64,000 nt of DNA. Origin: CAWAND01 sp963797485. Its GTDB lineage: Bacteria; Chloroflexota; Anaerolineae; Anaerolineales; E44-bin32. A program made the translations under genes and the position numbers. Below the pieces are notes generated by a model. The model did no database searches. It was not told where the DNA came from and saw nothing but the letters and a program-made list of their open reading frames with translations. Below, in pieces: positions 61,102-64,000 of this stretch. How positions within the stretch are numbered: position 1 is the stretch's first letter; every line of letters begins with the position of its first letter. Location of the stretch: the NCBI GenBank assembly GCA_963797485.1, contig CAWCPF010000002.1, forward strand, positions 558,001 to 622,000, read 5' to 3'.

Positions 61102-62049
61102 TCAATGAGCAGCCGGCGTTCGCCTGAGGCGCTCGCGCAGCACCCCGGCGACGCCTAGCAGCACAAGCGCCGCGCCGCCCAGCGTCCAACCCGTGACCGG
61201 CTCGCCCAGAATCAGCCAGCCAAGAAAAACGGCGATCACCGGGTTCACATAGGCGTAGGTCGTCGCCAGGCTGATCGGCAGCAGGCGCAGGGCTTGCACA
61301 TAGGCGGTGAATGCCAGGCCGCCGAAGACCACCAGGTAGCCCCAGGCCGCCCAGGCTTCGGGGACCGGATGCGGCGCCGGCTCATGGACCACGGCCAGCG
61401 TGCCCACCAGCCACAGCCCGCCCAGGATTTGCTGGTACCCGGAGCTGACAATCGGGCTCACTCCGACAGCCTCCCGCCCTTGTAGAACCGAGCCCCCGGC
61501 CCAGCTCAGCGTGGCCAGCAGTAGCGCCCCCAGGCTCAACAGGTTCGCCTGGATGCCGGAGCGCATCACCGGCACGCCCAGCAAGCCGACCCCGGCCAGC
61601 CCCACCAGCAGGGCCAGCATCACCCGCCACGAGACCGGCTGCCGGGAAATGGCTGCGTCGATGACGGCCGCCCAGATCGGCACCGCCGCCACGAAGAGCG
61701 CCGCCAGGCCGGAGTTGACGCGCTGCTCGGCCCACACCACCAGCCCGTTGGCGATGCCCCACAGCATCACGCCCGAGCCGAGCAGGACCAGTAGTTCGCG
61801 CCGATTGATCCTGATCCGATGCCCAGCCAGCGCCCCCCATACCAGGAACAAGGCGCCCGCCAGCGTCAGGCGCATGGCCGCCATCGTGAACGGCGGAAAC
61901 CCCGATCCTTCCCGGACGGCGATGCGGATAGCCAGGTAGGTGCTTCCCCAAACCACATACACCACCGAGAGGTAGGCCATCCCCTCCCAACTGGGGGTCT
62001 TTTCGGTCCCGGGACTCAACGGGCGCGCCACGCTGTGAGAATGTGCCAT
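61102..62049 (-). CDS. EamA/DMT superfamily permease
   Basis: A 315-residue ten-helix permease of two EamA repeats. Typical pieces are VVYVVWGSTYLAIRIAV, GVMLWGIANGLVVWAEQRVN, the repeat-1 end FVAAVPIWAAVIDAAISRQP and the second repeat's TTYAYVNPVIAVFLGWLILG with EPVTGWTLGGAALVLLGVAG. It belongs to the same superfamily as the permease in the pyr operon but is not close to it. Substrate unknown; relatives export amino acids or drugs. It stands alone, with the palindrome beyond its 3' end. Confidence 0.9.
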   Translation of the reverse strand: MAHSHSVARPLSPGTEKTPSWEGMAYLSVVYVVWGSTYLAIRIAVREGSGFPPFTMAAMRLTLAGALFLVWGALAGHRIRINRRELLVLLGSGVMLWGIANGLVVWAEQRVNSGLAALFVAAVPIWAAVIDAAISRQPVSWRVMLALLVGLAGVGLLGVPVMRSGIQANLLSLGALLLATLSWAGGSVLQGREAVGVSPIVSSGYQQILGGLWLVGTLAVVHEPAPHPVPEAWAAWGYLVVFGGLAFTAYVQALRLLPISLATTYAYVNPVIAVFLGWLILGEPVTGWTLGGAALVLLGVAGVLRERLRRTPAAH

Positions 62050-62097
62050 TCAAGCTCCTGCAACTGCCACTTCAATGGGAAACAAACCGGAGAGAAC

Positions 62098-62652
62098 CTA
62101 GGCGGGCAGCCTCAGTGTCACCAGGTCGCCAACGGCGATCGCCCCTGGCGTTCGCACGCTGGCGGTGACGCCTCTCAACTCGTAAGCCGCCTTGGGAAAG
62201 GCAGACGCCAGGCCGGACTGCTCCGGATAGGCGGCCTGGATCAGCTCACCCGGATTCGTGCAAGGCTCGTTCTGAGCCTCGACGACCAGCACCGTGCCGT
62301 CCGGGAAGACCAGTTCGGATCCTGGCGGCAGGTGGGAAATCTCGGGATATCCGGAGAGCGCCAGGTTGGCCCCCAGCCAGGCCGGGTCAACATGCGACAC
62401 ATCCAGAGCGACGGCGATCCGGGCGAGCTCTTCCACTGAAACCGCCGTTACCTGCCGGTCGTTGCGAACCGGCGTGCCGCGCGGCACAGGTTTGTCGCGC
62501 ACGCCTGCCGGGCGCATGGCGCCGGCGTGCCGGTCGCCCTCGAACCCCTCCAGGCTGGCCGCCACGCGCTCGAGGCGCTTGGCGAGCGCCGATCCAACCT
62601 GATCCACAATCATCACCGCTTCCACTCTGACCTCGGCCGCGTCGACTGTCAT
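62098..62652 (-). CDS. MOSC domain protein
   Basis: A 184-residue MOSC (molybdenum cofactor sulfurase C-terminal) domain protein. GDRHAGAMRPAG, NDRQVTAVSVEELARIAVAL, PAWLGANLALSG and the conserved Cys in VEAQNEPCTNPGELIQ are visible; the Cys carries sulfur or binds the cofactor in related proteins. MOSC proteins act in sulfur transfer to molybdenum enzymes or in reduction of N-hydroxylated compounds. ATG 62652 has CAGGAG before it; a longer frame upstream overlaps coaX and is not needed. Confidence 0.88.
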   Translation of the reverse strand: MTVDAAEVRVEAVMIVDQVGSALAKRLERVAASLEGFEGDRHAGAMRPAGVRDKPVPRGTPVRNDRQVTAVSVEELARIAVALDVSHVDPAWLGANLALSGYPEISHLPPGSELVFPDGTVLVVEAQNEPCTNPGELIQAAYPEQSGLASAFPKAAYELRGVTASVRTPGAIAVGDLVTLRLPA

Positions 62653-62690
62653 TGGGCTCCTGTCTATGTAACGCCGCACCCCAGCGGACA

Positions 62691-63458
62691 TCAATTCTGG
62701 TTCAGGGTCCAAATCAACCGCAGGCCCTCAAGCGTCAGCCAGGGCTCGATATGTTGGATCACATCCGTCTCCTGGGCAATGACCGACACCAGGCCGCCGG
62801 TGCCGATGACCTTCATGCTCTCGCCGAGCTCAGCCCGAAATCGAGCCACCATGCCTTCGACCAACGCCACATAGCCGAACACTAGACCGGATTGCAGGGC
62901 GTGCACGGTGTTGCGCCCGATAGCCGCCGGGGGCCGAACCAGGTCCACCCGGGTGAGCTTGGCGGTGCGGTAGTACAGGGCGTCGGCGGCGATGCGGATG
63001 CCCGGCGCGATGGCGCCGCCCAGGTAGTCGCCGTCAGCCGTGATGGCGTTGAACGTCGTCGCCGTCCCGAAGTCCACCACGCAGGCCGGACCGCCGTAGT
63101 GCTTCATCACCGCCACCGCATCCGCCACCCGATCGGCCCCCACGGCGCGCGGGTCCTCATAGCGAATACGCACGCCTGTCTTCACCCCGGCATCGACCGC
63201 CAGGGGCTCGACGCCCAGGTAGGTTTCCAAGGCCTGCAGGACGATGGGCGTGAGGGGCGGAACGACCGACGCCAGGGCTGAGCCATGGATGTCGCCGGGC
63301 TTCAACCCGGCATGCTCGAGCAGGCCGATGAACTGGAGCCCGTACTCATCCGGCATCCGCTCCTGGACGGTGCCCAGGCGCCAGGCGGCCAGCAGCTCTT
63401 CATCTCGGTACACCCCCAGGGTCACATTGGTGTTGCCGACGTCAACGGCCAGGAACAT
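62691..63458 (-). CDS. coaX: Type III pantothenate kinase
   Basis: CoaX phosphorylates pantothenate, the first step of CoA synthesis from it. The 255-residue ASKHA-fold protein has FLAVDVGNTNVTLGVY (phosphate 1), GADRVADAVAVMKHYGG, VVDFGTATTFNAITADGDYL, GGAIAPGIRIAADALY and VIGTGGLVSVIA (adenosine motif). It lies about 30 bases downstream of panC on the same strand, making a pantothenate pair. Type III kinases are insensitive to CoA feedback, in contrast to CoaA. Confidence 0.95.
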   Translation of the reverse strand: MFLAVDVGNTNVTLGVYRDEELLAAWRLGTVQERMPDEYGLQFIGLLEHAGLKPGDIHGSALASVVPPLTPIVLQALETYLGVEPLAVDAGVKTGVRIRYEDPRAVGADRVADAVAVMKHYGGPACVVDFGTATTFNAITADGDYLGGAIAPGIRIAADALYYRTAKLTRVDLVRPPAAIGRNTVHALQSGLVFGYVALVEGMVARFRAELGESMKVIGTGGLVSVIAQETDVIQHIEPWLTLEGLRLIWTLNQN

Positions 63459-63488
63459 CGCCGCGCTCCGTTTCTACGCCTGCCTGTG

Positions 63489-64000
63489 TCACACTTGGTC
63501 TCGGCCGACCAGGCAGTTGTCAATCAGGCGTGTCCGGCCCATTCTGACCGCCATGGACAGCAGGCCGGCCCGGACCTCGCCTTCGAGTTCTTCCAGGGTG
63601 TCCGGATCGGACACGGACACATATTCCGTTTCCGCCAGCGGCTCCGCGGCCAGGCTGGCCAGCATGGACTGGCGCAGCTTCTCGGCCTGCCGCTCACCCT
63701 GGTCAAAGGCGGCCGCGGCGGCCTTCAGGGCGCGATGAAGGACCGGCGCGGCGGAGCGCTCAGCGGGGCTGAGATAGGAGTTGCGGCTGGACATCGCCAG
63801 CCCGTCCAACTCACGCACGATCGGACACACCACGACCTCCACCGGAAAGTTCAGGTCGGCCGCCATGCGCCGGATGACCAGCGCCTGCTGAGCGTCCTTC
63901 TGGCCGAAGTAGGCGCGCTGGGGCTGGAAGGCCAGGAACAGCTTGGCGACCACGGTGGCCACGCCCCGAAAATGCCCCGGCCGCCGGGCCCCTTCGAGAA
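63489..64000 (-). CDS. panC: Pantothenate synthetase, C-terminal part (gene runs off the window)
   Basis: PanC condenses pantoate with beta-alanine using ATP. The visible 170 residues begin LEGARRPGHFRGVATVVAKL, the family RPGHFxGV motif, then AYFGQKDAQQALVIRRM, FPVEVVVCPIVRELDGLAMS and SSRNSYLSP with the KMSxS-like loop (the GLAMSSRN segment). The end DCLVGRDQV-like NCLVGRDQV follows a typical RLIDN. The N-terminal half with the HIGH motif lies beyond base 64000. The frame runs straight to the edge with no start. Confidence 0.93.
   Translation of the reverse strand, partial: LEGARRPGHFRGVATVVAKLFLAFQPQRAYFGQKDAQQALVIRRMAADLNFPVEVVVCPIVRELDGLAMSSRNSYLSPAERSAAPVLHRALKAAAAAFDQGERQAEKLRQSMLASLAAEPLAETEYVSVSDPDTLEELEGEVRAGLLSMAVRMGRTRLIDNCLVGRDQV

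Overview
The window is about 65% G+C and carries ordinary bacterial housekeeping genes next to a large cytochrome c system. Its gene style points to the phylum Chloroflexota, near Anaerolineae: a heme chaperone with a CxxxY motif, a CcmH-like protein with two Cys pairs, a fused PyrF-PyrE, LytR-CpsA-Psr and bactofilin proteins, lipoproteins with Pro/Thr-rich linkers, an adenosine-specific kinase and aconitase X. This placement is inference from gene content; no rRNA is present.

Left part (1-21 kb): a partial LCP protein, an ABC-F ATPase, a membrane protein-selA-M24 peptidase-tsaD run on the plus strand, a phospholipase D-like protein, then a leftward pyrimidine operon (pyrC, pyrB, fused pyrF-pyrE, an EamA permease, pyrD). 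The operon has a good sigma70 promoter and an intrinsic terminator in its leader, the arrangement of a pyr attenuator. Next come a solo PhnD-like binding protein, a VOC protein, tag, a SixA-like phosphatase, mutS2 and a fused E1 alpha-beta 2-oxoacid dehydrogenase.

Middle part (21-41 kb): a complete System I cytochrome c maturation operon runs leftward (ccmE, F, H, G, a zinc-ribbon protein, a diheme cytochrome c lipoprotein, ccmA, B, C, a ccmD-like gene). Divergent from it runs a cytochrome cluster: a nine-heme membrane cytochrome, a cytochrome b561-like protein with a c-heme tail, a NapC/NirT-like protein with nine heme motifs, and, after a 665-base gap with nested hairpins, a Rieske protein, a cytochrome b6-type subunit, and a subunit-IV protein fused to seven c-heme domains. 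A histidine kinase whose sensor region has two CXXCH motifs, a NarL-type regulator and a receiver-like orphan follow. The first three genes resemble, in architecture, the CbcL and ImcH quinol-oxidising cytochromes of Geobacter; the next three form a b6f/bc-type complex. Together with the maturation operon this is a self-contained quinol-to-multiheme electron pathway with its own candidate sensor, and it is the most interesting part of the window.

Right part (41-64 kb): RNase D, a beta-CASP MBL protein, tRNA-Ser(CGA) with an A+T-rich small gene beside it, pepF, ychF, tRNA-Leu(TAA), a tandem pair of related membrane-anchored proteins, bactofilin, a P1 peptidase, an adenosine-specific kinase, a DUF3048 lipoprotein, a response regulator-thioredoxin reductase fusion, DUF72, an aconitase X pair joined to coaBC, an M2-like peptidase, and coaX and panC (panC cut by the window end).

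Two window-wide patterns matter. First, at least 15 single-base frame breaks occur in 13 otherwise intact genes, which is best explained by indel errors in the sequence; I give each gene its full joined extent. Second, a 20-base palindrome of the form TTGTGAA-N4-TTCACAA recurs five times, in positions that only partly fit promoter operators.
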